Assembly (NCBI GenBank): GCA_011009095.1
Contig: VTPC01090709.1
Location: 1 to 64,000, forward strand
Direction: 5' to 3'
DNA: 64,000 bases
Source of the DNA: Ignelater luminosus
Taxonomy: Eukaryota > Arthropoda > Insecta > Coleoptera > Elateridae
The notes under the pieces are model-generated. The model had not been told where the DNA came from. It was given only the letters and a program-made list of their open reading frames with translations, and searched no databases. The position numbers and the translations under genes are program-made. Positions 1-11,868 of the stretch are shown in pieces (within the stretch, counting starts at the first letter, position 1; each line of letters starts with the position of its first letter).

Positions 1-416
1 AGGTCTAAAATCGCGTGCTGTAAAATAAAATGTATTAAAACAATAAAGACCAAAATTCCTTGTTCTAAAATAGAATGTATTTAAGCATTAAGGATCAAAA
101 TCGGTTGCTTTTAAAAAGAATGTATGAAAACGATAAGGACTATAATCGCTTGCTGTAAAATAGAATCTATCAAAACGATTAGGTCGAAAATCCCGTGCTG
201 TAAGATAAAATGTATGAAAAGAATAAAGACCAAAATCCCTTGCCGTAAAGTAAAATTCATTTAAACAATAAGGATCTAAATCGCTTGCTTTCAAAAAGAT
301 TGTATGAAAACCATAAGGACTATAATCGCTTGCTGTAGAATAGAATGTATCAAAACGATTAGGTCTAAAATCGCGTGCTGTAAAATAAAATGTATTAAAA
401 CAATAAAGACCAAAAT
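1..416. repeat. 45-bp tandem array with 180-bp higher-order unit
   Basis: Nine consecutive 45-bp monomers start at 1, 46, 91, 136, 181, 226, 271, 316 and 361, and a partial one starts at 406. Monomers fall into four types recognisable by their first six bases (aggtct, aagacc, aggatc, aggact) that recur in the same order, giving a 180-bp higher-order repeat. The monomer at 361-405 is identical to that at 1-45. No monomer has an indel, so frame is kept (15 codons per unit). On the minus strand one frame reads a 15-residue periodic peptide broken by a single in-frame stop at 88-90. On the plus strand a Cys-rich 15-residue frame has stops in the second monomer type. The array runs off the left edge of the window. 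Confidence 0.95.
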
Positions 417-642
417 ATAACTGAAGTCAAATATTCATTCTGTATTTCTGAACCATGTTAATCACTTGTGCTGATCAGGTATTTCTAAATATGTAGATAC
501 CATAACTGATAGAGTACGAGGCGGAACCACCAATCAAAAAACTTTAATTGCAAAAGTGATGCACCAATTTAGAAAATGCTGACTTGCACATCTTTTATCC
601 ATATTATATAATTAAACTGTGTATATAACCCTACAAATATAC
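411..642 (+). repeat. Left arm of a 232-bp inverted repeat
   Basis: This segment reads as the reverse complement of 1362-1593 over its whole length with only a handful of substitutions (roughly 95% identity by eye). It sits inside the 45-bp array: monomers of the first array stop at about 416 and monomers resume at about 645-650, with the interrupted unit missing some of its middle. It has no coding potential and no terminal inverted repeat of its own. Confidence 0.93.
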
Positions 643-649
643 AACAATA

Positions 650-874
650 AGAATCAAAATCGCTTGCTTTCAAAAAGAAAGTATGAAAAGCATAAAGATT
701 ATAATCGCTTGCTGTAGAATAGAATGTATTAAAACGATTAGGTCTAAAATGGCGTGCTGTAAGATAAAATGTATTAAAACCATAAAGACCAAAATCGCTT
801 GTTTTAAAATGGAATGTATGAAAACCATAAGGAGTATAATTACTTGCTTTAAAATAGAATGTATGAAAACCATA
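650..874. repeat. Second block of the 45-bp tandem array
   Basis: Five 45-bp monomers begin at 650, 695, 740, 785 and 830 and match the monomer types of the first array, including their order for the first four. The block lies directly inside the left inverted-repeat arm. On the plus strand it gives a 15-residue periodic Cys/Lys/Ile-rich frame starting at 683; on the minus strand the frame corresponding to that of the first array is also open throughout. With both strands open, neither can be called a gene from this window. Confidence 0.92.
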
Positions 875-1361
875 AGGATAATAAAGTTGTCTTTGTTAAC
901 TTTACGTTTTCTTGTTGATAGTATAATTCTGTCGTATCCATCAAGATTTCTAAAGCATATACAGCTTACGTTCAACGTAATGAAATATACACTTGAGTTG
1001 TTCTTGCAGGTACTTCACTTACGTACTGGGCTGCATAGTACTTAAATACTTCTTGTGTTGATGTAGTTGGTAATTATACTTAAATACTTTTTAATGATTG
1101 TACTTTTACTTGGTACTTACTCTCATTTTTTATGTACTTACCCATGTTTGCTGCGTTGTTATTTCCCTAGTGGTTTCATGTATAGATAAGTTACCAAAAT
1201 AACATAATAAGTTAATTAGTTTACTATAAATATTAACAGTGAAACCATCCATAAGTCTTCTTCCTAAATAGTTACAAAATCTAGACTCATATCAATCAAA
1301 GGTTGAATTCTTTCTCTCTATTAGGAAAGATATGGTATGAGAGCCTTTTCCTCTAAACTAG
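875..1361. other. Loop between inverted-repeat arms, no gene seen
   Basis: AT-rich sequence without a convincing ORF. It contains several copies of short tacttaaatact-like and gtactt motifs between about 1035 and 1140. Confidence 0.5.
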
Positions 1362-1593
1362 GTATATTTGTAGGGTGATATACACAGTATAATTATATAA
1401 TATGGATAAAAGATGTGCAAGTCAGCATTTTCTAAATTGGTGCATCACTTTTGCAATTAAAGTTTTTTGATTGGTGGTTCAGCCTCGTACTCTATCAGTT
1501 ATGGTATCTACATATTTAAAAATACCTGACCAGCACAAGTGATTAACATGGTTCAGAAATGCAGAATGAATATTTGACTCCAGTTATATTTTG
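1362..1593 (-). repeat. Right arm of the 232-bp inverted repeat
   Basis: Reverse complement of 411-642, same length, few substitutions and essentially no indels. Unlike the left arm it is not followed by 45-bp monomers. No direct repeat was found flanking the pair that would mark a target-site duplication, so a foldback transposon, an inverted duplication or two copies of one short element all remain possible. Confidence 0.93.
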
Positions 1594-3756
1594 CAGCTAA
1601 AGGTCATGCTGAAATGGTTTTAGCGGTTTTGAGTGTTTAGAAATTTCTAAGATAATTCTAATACTTACCGCAATATTACACTAAGGTAGGTTTGTATAAG
1701 AGATCGTCCAGGGGTTGTGTAATTCTCATAATCATTAAATATTAACGTTTTATGACATTTGCTTCTACAACAGTATTTTGTACAGGTACGAGTAGTTATG
1801 TTGAATCTCTCTAGATATTTTGTATTCAAATTATGTAACCTCAAATGCAGACGCTGTCTTACTTTATGGTATTTATACAAATAAATATTGAAGACCCTAA
1901 TTTAGCATTTTTATTTTATACCTAGACATAATTTCTTAAAATTTTAACACCTAGTAGTATTATGGGAAATGGAAGGGTCTTCAGGGGTTTTCACATTACA
2001 AATGTTGTAGGTTGCTACAGAAAACAAGTAGAAGAGATATTAGGAGTAATAGTAATAGTAATACCCATTGGCAAGTTATGATTATCTAGAAGAGATCTTA
2101 GTACTATTGAGCTAAGAGATAATGATCTAAAATAGACAATAATTTATATAGAGAAAAGCTAAACCATCGAGGTCAAAAAAGTCTTATTCTACCATTTAGG
2201 GAAAACATTGAAAATTAAAAACATGGGCACCAAGCGTAGCTTAGAATGATATAGTGGAAAGTAATTTATTATTTATTTAGAAATCTAAAAAATCCTTTTA
2301 TCCAGATTAAAGGTATTTAGCATGCTTCTTGCAGCCACTTTATCTTGTGCGCCAAGAAAATATTTTTGAGGTGAATAAATGCTACTGTGTGAGAATAACT
2401 GGAAAAAGAAAAAGGAACAAAAACTTAATGAAAGCAGAAATTATGCCAACAAACTACAGTTTTAAGAGAACCAATCGTTAAGATTAACAAATCATTTTGC
2501 TTTTAATAGTTGATTCATCAGAATTGTCTGTTCAAGATTTAAGACAGGTAATAAATAATGTTTTCCTTGTTCTGTAGATGCAATTTTTAAAACTTTAGTT
2601 AAATTTAGTTAAGAACTTTATTAAAATCAATAAGTAAACGACAAAGATTTTGCAAAATTCATAAACAAGAACACCTAATAGACTAGTAATCTGTATAATG
2701 AAGGAGAAGATTCAAAATTATTGAACATTAAGAAATTTTCAGTTGTGAAAATTTGAATCAATGAACACGTCTCAGTTGAGTGAACTTAGATGCTTTGTTT
2801 ACTAAACTGGAAACCTCTTTCAAAGAGATTCTTAGAGGATCAAATTTTCTTATTCAAATGTCACAGAAGCCTTATTGTATGTTACTTAATGGGTGGTCGT
2901 TATGAGACCTTTGTTTATCCAAAACTGGAAATTCCCTTTGGTCAGATGAACACGTCTCTTGAGGAACAAAGTGAAAAGAAAACTGTATTGATGGGAACTA
3001 GCACAGTTACACTTTTTACTCCATGTTGCGGAATTGCAACTTTGCTTTTTCTGAGAAACTTTTAAGTGAATTGTTCTACTAGAACACCTGAAAATTTAAA
3101 GAGATTGAAACTTGCAATTACTTCAGCATTGATAAAATAAAAGACAACAATTAAAATGCCTTTACGTATTCATGTATTTGGGAAAAGAAATAGACCTTTA
3201 CAAATATTAAATTAGCTTTTTATAATATACAATATAATATTATCTGATATGTCTAGTTATTACAACTAGCAATAACAATGACAATTCCAAGAGTTTAGTT
3301 AACATGCAATTTTTTATAAATTTTAGTTAGTATTTTACATTTTTACTATCATAATATAGTCCTGGTATTGCCATTGCCTTAAGTAATTATACTTTTGATA
3401 CAAATTATATTGACATACATTTTCCTTTTTGATTTTAAATCAACTCAAGAAGGTTAGGCCGTAAAAACAATAAATACATTGCTTGTACGTCTTTCTTTAA
3501 TTGGCATTAAACAGAAAATAATAAAATAAACTAAATTCTTCTATTTTTCACTGCGTTTCAATATTTTCTAGTAACTTTTCTACTCTAATCATTAAAGCAG
3601 ATCACGTCAGCTCACACAAATATTATCAGTCAGTTTTTGCAAAATATGATATGTTTCATTTCTTTTTATTATTATTACTTTTATTAAATTAGCACTACTG
3701 CAGTCCTTTTTTTTATTGTTTCACTAAAAAATGATATTCTTTCACGATATGAACGT
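1594..3756. other. Non-coding AT-rich stretch
   Basis: Only short ORFs without recognisable motifs. Around 2764-2975 a loose internal duplication repeats phrases such as aacacgtctc and ctttgtttactaaactgg in diverged form. No gene is supported. Confidence 0.5.
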
Positions 3757-3805
3757 TCACGATATTGTTTTATTATATTCAAGTTTAGTTAGTTCACTAA
3801 TATTT

Positions 3806-3874
3806 TCAGTGTTGCTTCCAACTGTTGGCTTTGTAGTAGACGTCTTTGTACATGCTGGGACAGTGTTTTCCTCC
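3806..3874 (-). CDS. Possible terminal coding exon of a host gene
   Basis: On the minus strand a pyrimidine-rich run ending in cag (3875-3877) precedes a 69-nt segment that reads in phase 0 as 22 residues (start GGKHCPSMYK, end NSWKQH) and then TGA at 3806-3808. The codons look host-like, with C frequent in third position (TAC, GAC, GTC, GCC, AAC). AATAAA occurs downstream on the same strand. It is phase-compatible with the phase-0 donor of the exon at 37909-38049, which also lies on the minus strand. A competing frame that completes a split codon first would run to 3757 with 38 residues. I do not recognise the protein. Exon status is inferred from splice signals and codon character only. Confidence 0.35.
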   Translation of the reverse strand, partial: GGKHCPSMYKDVYYKANSWKQH

Positions 3875-6800
3875 CTGAAAAAAACAAACAAACACCGTAA
3901 ATAACTTCTAAAGAAACATGTATAATATTTGTTTCTGACATTCATAAATAATGTAATTCAAACTTGATGAATGCTCTAGATTTATAGTACATGCAACTTT
4001 TAAATTTGTATGTTCGGCGTCATCAAAACGTGCAATTGAATAAACCAGTAATAGTATCACAGCATTAGAAACTAAATTGCTTATTTATGTAAATTTATAA
4101 CGTAGGCCGTGTTTGCCGTAGTCGTATTAATAGTAATGTTTGGACAATAACATTGCATTGGCTAGTAATTTATCACAATTTAACCGTATTAGAACTGTAT
4201 TTAATGTAGACTAGAAACTTCTGATTACTATTTATTTATTTGTTTATTACGCCCCAAACAATAATACTACCCTGTTACAATTAAGTCAATCTAACCCACA
4301 AAGAGCATATAAAATAATGTCATTCCCTTATCTGTTGTTTTAGCGTTTATTAAATTAATTTGCATACGCACGTGCATCAACTAATAGTTCATTGTTAATC
4401 AGTGTTGCGTCGGCATTATCTATGCAGTTCAGATGGAGGGTTATTGGCAAACTAAATATTAGTAATTTCGAATCCTCATTCGCTTAACCGCAGAATGAAC
4501 TGCTGCTATCAGCATTGAAAATTTGCTACATGCGGACAACGGTTGTAATTATGTTGACATGTAAAGGTCTTCAATATCTCATCCTATTTAACCCTTTCTA
4601 TTGTACCATCTGCTATTGACGTGGTAATGAAAATCGGAGAATTTAGAATCGCTTGGAATTCAACTAAATATACTAGTACTAGATACTTATTCTTTCAGTG
4701 TTAAAGACAAACCTGCAATGTGCCTAGAGCAAGCTAAATCAGGAATGTAAATTTAGTTTCTCGGTCTCGCTTGGTTGTTTCGAAATTCACTCCAATTTTT
4801 CTAAAAGTCTTCAAATTAAATTAAACTTTCACACAGTATGAATCTTACTTGAACCTTTTTGCAACAAACGAAAGCATATTATATATCTTAAAATCAATTT
4901 CCAACGTACTACACCTTGGTCAATTTCTTCAAACTCTAACTAATCAGGTTGCAATACAATGCAAACCATTGTGTGTGTCCCACTAGAAAAGAAACTTCTC
5001 GATAAATTCTGGGCACCGTAGAATTTTTCTTCTCTCTGTTAACTTAACGTGAGATAACCATATTCAAGGCAAAAATTGGATTAAAATTTATTCCTAAAAA
5101 TTAAATTTAAAATTCTACTTATTAACGGAATTGAATGTAACTGATGTTCCTTGAGTTTCATTTAAAATTCTTTTCTTAAGAGCCCTGGTGAATGTATCTC
5201 AAGAAAACCAAATTGTGTAGTCTAACCATTTTTCTATTTATAAAGGAATTCTTAAAATACTGAAAGAGTAACAAAAATCTTAAGTAAGCTAATGAAAAAT
5301 TTAATAAAAAATCTTACCAAAAGTACTAATCGGCTTTCGAGAAGTGTGCTATTAAATGATAAACCAGTACGTTAACGTTCTTTATCCTAGATAACTCAAT
5401 TGAAATTCTAACTGCTAAGCCACCTTTGTGGTGCCCCACCTCAAATTCAAAAGAGCCATTTCATTTTCTCTTGACTGCCAGGCCAAGCTTTCTCTGGAGG
5501 TAAAACTACAACCTTCAGTGGAACAAGCAGATAAGATTTAATAACATAAGTAACGCAAACAGCATCCAACAAAAGGAGCCTATAATAATAATTAAATAAA
5601 TTATTTTTAAATGGTAGACTGTAGAATTATAATTTCAAAAACATAATCCTTGAATTGCTTTCACATACCGTAAATCACAGAATGCTATTTACCTGAATAA
5701 TTACCCAATCTGGTTTATTACTGAAATTATGAGACGGGCTGGAAGAAAACAAATAGGGTAAAAGCACCAATCCTCTGCCTCCGAAAGGATATTTGAAGTT
5801 CAAATTCGTTTAAATTTAAAACGAAATAATATTTATCAATGAAACTTTTTGTATAGTTATGCATATTTAAATGATATACATACTCAATCATAAAAGTCAT
5901 TAAACGTTTAGTTTTATATGAGAAAGAAATAATTCATTAAAACCGACACTTTGGCCCAGTAATCCGCCGCTATTTACTAAAAATCCGCCGTCAAGGTCCT
6001 ATTAGCCGCCCTTTAAGAAACAAAGCCATAAACATCGTATAAACCTAAGGAATGATTATTTCTTAGATACGAGTTCCTGGAAGCTTCATTCGGATCACAT
6101 GTTTGGCAAATTAAATTTGTTTTAGCGATATCTTCGTTAGTCGCCACAAGCATAAAATAATTTAACAATTTTATGCTTTTCTTGCATTTCCTCATAAACG
6201 ATTTATTGAAACGAAAAGAATTTATTAAAAAAAATACATGCAAATACAAAATAAGTAAATAATTAATAAACAAATGAATTTAATTCCTACTTTTTACATG
6301 ATACTGTTTAAAAGTTAATTTTTCACTTAAGTTGGTTGTTTGGACATGTTGACCTCCTAAAATTAGATTGCTTTTTGAAGAGAATAATAACCATCAAATA
6401 AATGATGGAAAGATTAATACATTTGGGTGCTAATCAACAAAATTAAATTAAAAAGTCGAGCAACAATAACATAAAATCTCAGTATTGTGGAATACCTACT
6501 GCACGACAGTAGAAGACGGCGAGCGGGTTACTAGACGAATCTGTAAATACTGGTCCTCTGCCTACCTTATTTTCGACATTGTTTTAATTAAAATCCAGGA
6601 TTTTTTGTATTAAATATTAAAAAGGTGCATTGCTTTAATTTACCAAACAAAAATTTTTACAAAGATGTTCGCAAAAATGCGCAAATCTTACCTAGAATGC
6701 AATCGTTTCGCGTTAATAAAAACGCACTCAATGGCAGTCGCAGTAAACATCATCACGTACTGGCAGTAAATAAATGCTAATAATTAACATATACCTTTTA

Positions 6801-7261
6801 TTTACCGGAATGAATGTAACATAATACTTAGAACGAAGGATGGTAGATAACACAGAGCTAAAAATCTTCGTTATTTATAGTGCGATAATTTATTTATAAA
6901 CTAATAATTGATTCGTAGGTGGACGGTTGGAGCCGGACGTAATTAGTTGTGTCAATGCTAACCCATTAACGCTCAAACTTTTTTTAAAAATAAATTCAAA
7001 TGTAAAAATGTTTTTTATTATTCAGCAAGTTACTAAAGCAGAAAAAGTTTGAGTTGAAGTGAAAATATTACTCTACTGCTCGTATTTTTTCTACAATCCC
7101 CATGGTACATGCAGTGTAAGAACATGCAGTATCCAATTAACCCCAATGTGTAATATTTCTATGTATTTTTATTTATTATACCACAATAAACACAAACAAA
7201 TGGAGCTTATAGTTTGAATTATTCATGAAGTACATAATACAAACAAATGGAACACATAGTA
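3875..7261. other. Non-coding AT-rich stretch
   Basis: No ORF with recognisable motifs. Codon character and composition resemble intron or intergenic DNA. Nothing further can be supported. Confidence 0.5.
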
Positions 7262-7753
7262 TTATTTATTTATGGCAAGGCCTACATTACATTTAGTGCA
7301 CTTAATCCTTGCATTTGTTTTATACACAGCACATTTACGCTGCTTTTCTCCATTTGTATGTTCCAAGAAATGCCCATTTTCACTTTTTCTCTTATTTCAT
7401 CTGGCAATAATGAAATTTGGAATCTAAAAGTAAGCTTATTTGCATATACACCACAGCAAGTCTTCTTCTAAAACCAAAGACGATTATCTTTCTATTCACC
7501 ATATTGTACAATATAGGAGAGTTATTCACCGCTACATCGATGGCATTCGTGAATAGCAGGAAGTACCAATTCTTGCCCCTAATTTCTATGCAATATTTTT
7601 GCACATACCAATCCATTTTATCGACACCGCCCATATATTTATTATGAGGATGAATTAGAAACATTTCGGGTCCTGATTTACTGAACATAACTCGTTTTTG
7701 TCTACTTAATTCTAGCTGTTCGCTCTATGAGGACGACTTGAAATTGATTTCGC
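7262..7753 (-). pseudogene. piggyBac transposase relic, C-terminal part
   Basis: The minus-strand reading contains the piggyBac family signature NKYMGGVDKMD, followed by RGKNWYFLLFTNAIDVAVN, close to the usual 'YNK-MGGVD ... IRGKKWYWPLF' block of PGBD transposases. After a frameshift near 7390 the same strand reads a Cys-rich tail (HTNGEKQRKC, then CTKCNVGL) ending at a stop at 7262-7264, as in the C-terminal zinc-binding domain of this family. The catalytic N-terminal two thirds are absent next to it. A Jockey-clade LINE with a TSD starts immediately beyond 7753, so the rest may have been separated by that insertion. Confidence 0.88.
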
Positions 7754-7764
7754 AATAAACAATC
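7754..7764 (+). repeat. Target-site duplication, left copy (Jockey LINE)
   Basis: aataaacaatc, 11 bp, identical to 10592-10602 just after the A-rich tail of the LINE. Confidence 0.8.
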
Positions 7765-7782
7765 AAATAATTTGGCGAATTA

Positions 7783-8631
7783 ATAGCTAACTTACTGCGA
7801 TTAGTACTTTAGAATGCTAGCGGTCTATTAAACCATAAATTAGAACTACAGAATTTTCTAGAAATACATAAAATAGACTTTGTCTTAATATCAGAGATGC
7901 ATTTAACCACCAGAACAGTACCACTTAATAAAATTCCTCATTATAAAGTTTATCACGTTCCTCACCCAGATGATACCGCACACGGGGGTGCTGCAATCAT
8001 AACTCGCAATTCCATTACTCATCATGAACTATTGCACTACCAAACCGACAAAATGCAAGTTGCTAATATAGAAATTGATGCTAAATCATGGTCCATTACT
8101 ATATCCGCAATCTATTGCCCCCCGCAACATTCAATATCTATGGCAGAGTACATAACACTTTTTGAAACATTGAGAACGAAATTCCTGATAGGGGGTGACT
8201 GGAACGCCAAATATGCAGACTGGAATACATGACTTATCACAACAAAACGGAGAAATCTACTGAACGTCATCAATACACATAACTGCAAATTCACCAGCAC
8301 CCGTGAACCGACATATTGGCCAGCAGATACCAACAAAACGCCTGATTTGTTGGATTTCTTCATACTCCATGGCATAGCGACCAACTACGTTCAAACTGGG
8401 TCTAACCTTAAACTTTCCTCAGATCACACCCCTGTAATTGCAACGCTGAGTACATATATAATCAGTAAATCAGATATTTCAATCCTTATCACAAAACAAA
8501 CAAACTGGGATACCTTTCGTTCTTACAAAAATGAACATGTAATGTTAAATTTAACAATAAAAGAACCTCAAGAACTAGATGAGGCAACACAGTATTTCAC
8601 AACGTTAATACAAGAAGCAGTTTACTACTAA
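7783..8631 (+). pseudogene. LINE endonuclease domain (Jockey clade)
   Basis: One frame reads from an ATA at 7783 (probably a mutated ATG) through NASGLLNHK, HKIDFVLISE, HGGAAIITR, AIYCPP, GGDWNAKYADWN and SSDHTPVIATL. These are the ordered APE-type endonuclease motifs of Jockey-like elements, including GDWNAK and the C-terminal SDH. In-frame stops are visible at 7810-7812 (expected Trp/Gln) and 8230-8232 (probably CGA to TGA). The frame then ends at 8629-8631. The endonuclease nicks target DNA to prime reverse transcription. Confidence 0.88.
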
Positions 8632-8635
8632 ACAC

Positions 8636-10440
8636 CAACGCAAGTGGAAGGAAAAAAAGAAAACTGACAATATCCCACTATTTATACGGAAACTAGTTAG
8701 TAAAAGAAAAGAGCTCGAGGTAGATGGCAACGATCTAGAAACGATGGGGATAGAATAATATATAACAGATTAAGATGAAAACTACACAAGGCTCTAACTC
8801 ACGCAAGAAATACCTTTTTGAACATTATATTTCATTTCTCTCAAAAGATGATAATACAATTTGGAAAGCTACAAAAAGTTCAAAAGACCTCAATTATCAA
8901 TACCTCCAATACGAAAAATGAACCGAAGCTAGGCAAAAAGTAATGCTGAAAAAGCAACAGCATTTGCAGAATATCTTGAACGGGTATTTACACAACTCCC
9001 TGACATAAATCTTAGCGACCATGAAATCGAATCGTTTTTAGAAACTGCGCGCCAAATGTCTTTACTAATTGAAACTGTTTCACCTAAAAAAGTTCACGAT
9101 AAAATCAAAAAACTTAACTCACACAAAGCTCCTGGGTGTGATCTCATTACAGGCACAATACTCAGGCAGTTACCAAAAAAGCCGTAGTTCTATTAACAAT
9201 CATTTATAATAGTATGCTAAAAATGAGTTACTACCCACTCATGTGGAAATTCGCACAAATAATAATAGTACCTAAACCTGGAAAACCAGTTAACGAAGTT
9301 AGTTCCTATCGCCCTATCAGCCTATTACCAATTGCCTCAAAACTATTTGAAACTGCTAATGGACATAATTAAAAGAGAAGTAGATCTACCCACTATTATC
9401 CCAGACTACCAGTTTGGCTTTTGGTAAGGGCATTCCACAACGCAACCAACACACCAAATCGTTAACGAGATAGTCAAAAGCTTGGAACAGAAGAAGTTCT
9501 GTACAGGAGTTTTTCTAGATATCGCCCAGGACTTCGACAAAGTGTGGCATACTAGGTTACTGTTCAAAATAAAAGATTGTCTTCCTAGCTCATACTATCT
9601 ACTTCTGAAGTCATACATCTCTGAAAGACACTTCCAAATAAAGTGCAATAACTTATTTTCTAATTGTCGTCAAGTAAAGTCAGGTGTTCCACAGGGGCCC
9701 CTGTTATATTTAATATTCACCGCAGAGCTACCTGCGACTGACAATACCGTCATAGCAACGTTTGCAGATGATACAGCATTACTGGTAATACGTCCTAATC
9801 CAGCACTAGCTACGCAGTTACTGCAAAACCATATAAACTTACTCCAGCCCTCGTTAAATACCTGGAAAATTAAAATAAACCAAACAAAATCAGCACAGGT
9901 AACATTTACAATGCAGCGCCCAATTTGCCCACTAGTTACTATGAACAATGTACCAAACAGGCGCAAACTGAAGTAAGGTATCTGGGCTAACACCTTGATC
10001 AAAAATTGACATGGTAGAAACACATCAAGATGGAGAGAAATAATTAAACTTCAAACTAAGAGAACTGTCTTGGTTACTAGGAAGAAAAGGTAATCTATCG
10101 CTGAATAACAAGCTCCTGCTGTATAAGTGTATACTAAAGCCCATATAAACATATGGCACACAGTTATGAGACTGCGCTAAGGCCTCGAATACCAAGATCC
10201 TCTAAAGATTCCAATCTAAAGTATTAAGAGCAATTACTAACGCACCATGGTATGTCAGCAACTTTACCATACACAACGATTTAAAATTCCTATTTATCAC
10301 TGATGAAATCCAGAGACTCTTAATATTATATTACCAACGATTAGATGGACATCACAACCACCTAGTTCCGCAATCAGGAATCCTCCAGTCGTTCCACGAA
10401 GACTAAAAAGGCAGTGGCCGACTGATCTACCCCAAATAGC
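8636..10440 (+). pseudogene. LINE reverse transcriptase and C-terminal domain (Jockey clade)
   Basis: Several frames must be joined. In order: a GRWQRSRN-type linker (about 8715), SHKAPGCDLI, VPKPGKP, YRPISLLPIASKLFE, then 9482-9976 with VFLDIAQDFDKVWH, SGVPQGPLL and the catalytic FADDTALL, followed by WLLGRKGNLSLNNKLLLYK and NAPWYVSN characteristic of the Jockey-clade C terminus. The YADD-type catalytic box is intact as FADD, but frameshifts around 8640, 9180, 9350 and 9975 destroy the ORF. Confidence 0.9.
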
Positions 10441-10591
10441 AGATATCTAATCCACAGTTCACCTACCTTCCACGGAATAGCAAGTGTCGTCAATGGATGA
10501 CTTCTCTAATCACGTTACTTATTATGTATCACATTTACTTATTATTCTAAGTATTAAGAGAAGATTGTAAATAAGCAGCCAACAAAAAAAA

Positions 10592-10602
10592 AATAAACAA
10601 TC
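10592..10602 (+). repeat. Target-site duplication, right copy (Jockey LINE)
   Basis: aataaacaatc, identical to 7754-7764, directly after the A-rich tail. Confidence 0.8.
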
Positions 10603-11868
10603 GGAAGGAATATGATAAGTTTCAGGAAGACTTGAATACTATCATCATAATGTAGAATACTTAAGACTTCGACAATATAAAGTCCAGATTGGTTTAATAT
10701 ATGCTGAATATTACGTATTTAAGTTGCGTTCTTTAATGCCCTGAAGTAAAACCGTACTTTGCAGAATGAAGATCAATAGAATACAGAAATATCATACAAA
10801 AGAATTCTCATCAGAGAGACTCACAAAATACCCACAGGGTACACCCTTTTTCAATTTTATATACTTTGAGCAGTTTCAGTACATTGAGAGCTGCTACGTA
10901 CAAGATAGAGGTATCAACGTTTTCATAATTACTACTAGTCATAAACATTTTACTTTTTTTACAAAATTTTATAGTCAGTATCGTTATCAAGGTCGTAGAT
11001 TAAAGAGAAAGCTTCACAAAACAAAACTGAATTGCAGCTGAGATTTTCTTAAAGAATCTGACAATATTCTGCTTTAGAGAAAAAAAATTCTTGAACAACT
11101 TGACTTTTTAGACTTTAAAAATATTGAATGAGAGAATGGTTCAAACCATATAGTTTGTTTGTTAATTTTTTTTGAGTGCTTAGTTTTAATAGAGAAATTA
11201 TTGCAGTAGTTGTTGGTGATACGGTGGTTCGGCCTAAATTGATCAAAATTCAAAACAAAAAAAATAAAGGTAAAGCGTCTGAAACTAAACCACTCTTCCA
11301 TTCGGTGTAGATTTGACAACTTTCATTATTGTAAAGAATAGTACTACGATGTTAAAAAATACAAAATAGAAAAGTACAATAAATTTAATTTTAGTCCTCC
11401 TCCAGGAGATGATATGATAGTAAATTTCGAATTCTTTTCCATTTAGGTCCTGTACAAGTTCTCTGATGTCTTATATTTGATTTTCTTTTTTATTGGAACA
11501 GACTGTAGGTAGGCCTGATTCTTTGGGAGAACTGAACTGACATTGAGTTTTAATAGTTTGAATATTTGGAAAATATTCCCATCTACAACAGCGCTGAGCG
11601 ACGTGGCCCCAAGAGGCTGAATTGTCCCTTATAAAGACCAATCTATAACTTTGAACATAATCAAGTCAAAATAATAAAAATAATCAAATTCTGAGCGTCA
11701 AGCTGTGAAATATTCCCATTTCTCATCTATAAACTTGAAAGGGGCGTATCACTGTTATATACAAACTGTCTGTCTTTGCTGATGGTAAAAGATTCAACTT
11801 TTTCAAACAATTTATTTATTTTTTTGTAATACTGTGACAAACAATTCTTAGTCAATGATTTTCTCATA
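10603..11868. other. Non-coding, possibly remainder of the interrupted piggyBac relic
   Basis: The 91-codon ORF at 10766-11041 has no recognisable motif. Removing the Jockey insertion would join this segment to the piggyBac relic at 7262-7753, but no clear transposase motif is readable here. Confidence 0.35.

Larger units (their letters stand above)
7765..10591 (+). mobile_element. Jockey-clade non-LTR retrotransposon, 5'-truncated and decayed
   Basis: The element carries the end of a LINE: AP-endonuclease, reverse transcriptase and C-terminal domains in order, then a short 3' UTR and an A-rich tail (about 10582-10591). It is bounded by an 11-bp TSD. The left boundary lies just upstream of the endonuclease start, so ORF1 and the 5' UTR are missing, typical of incomplete target-primed reverse transcription. 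Stops and frameshifts are frequent, so it is dead. It appears to have inserted into the piggyBac relic on its left. Confidence 0.88.

Noticed and set aside
88-294. 68-codon minus ORF over the first array
   Set aside because: Same tandem array; the apparent start is a non-ATG codon and the frame is interrupted at 88-90.
1-874. CRISPR-like array
   Set aside because: Units are contiguous with no unique spacers between them, and the sequence is eukaryotic.
683-1045. 120-codon plus ORF with repeated Cys motifs
   Set aside because: It is the readout of 45-bp tandem monomers and runs on into non-repeat DNA; the opposite strand is equally open, so I report the repeat and not a gene.
3757-3945. 62-codon minus ORF as an independent gene
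   Set aside because: The N-terminal third crosses a strong splice acceptor; the segment is better read as a possible exon in another frame.
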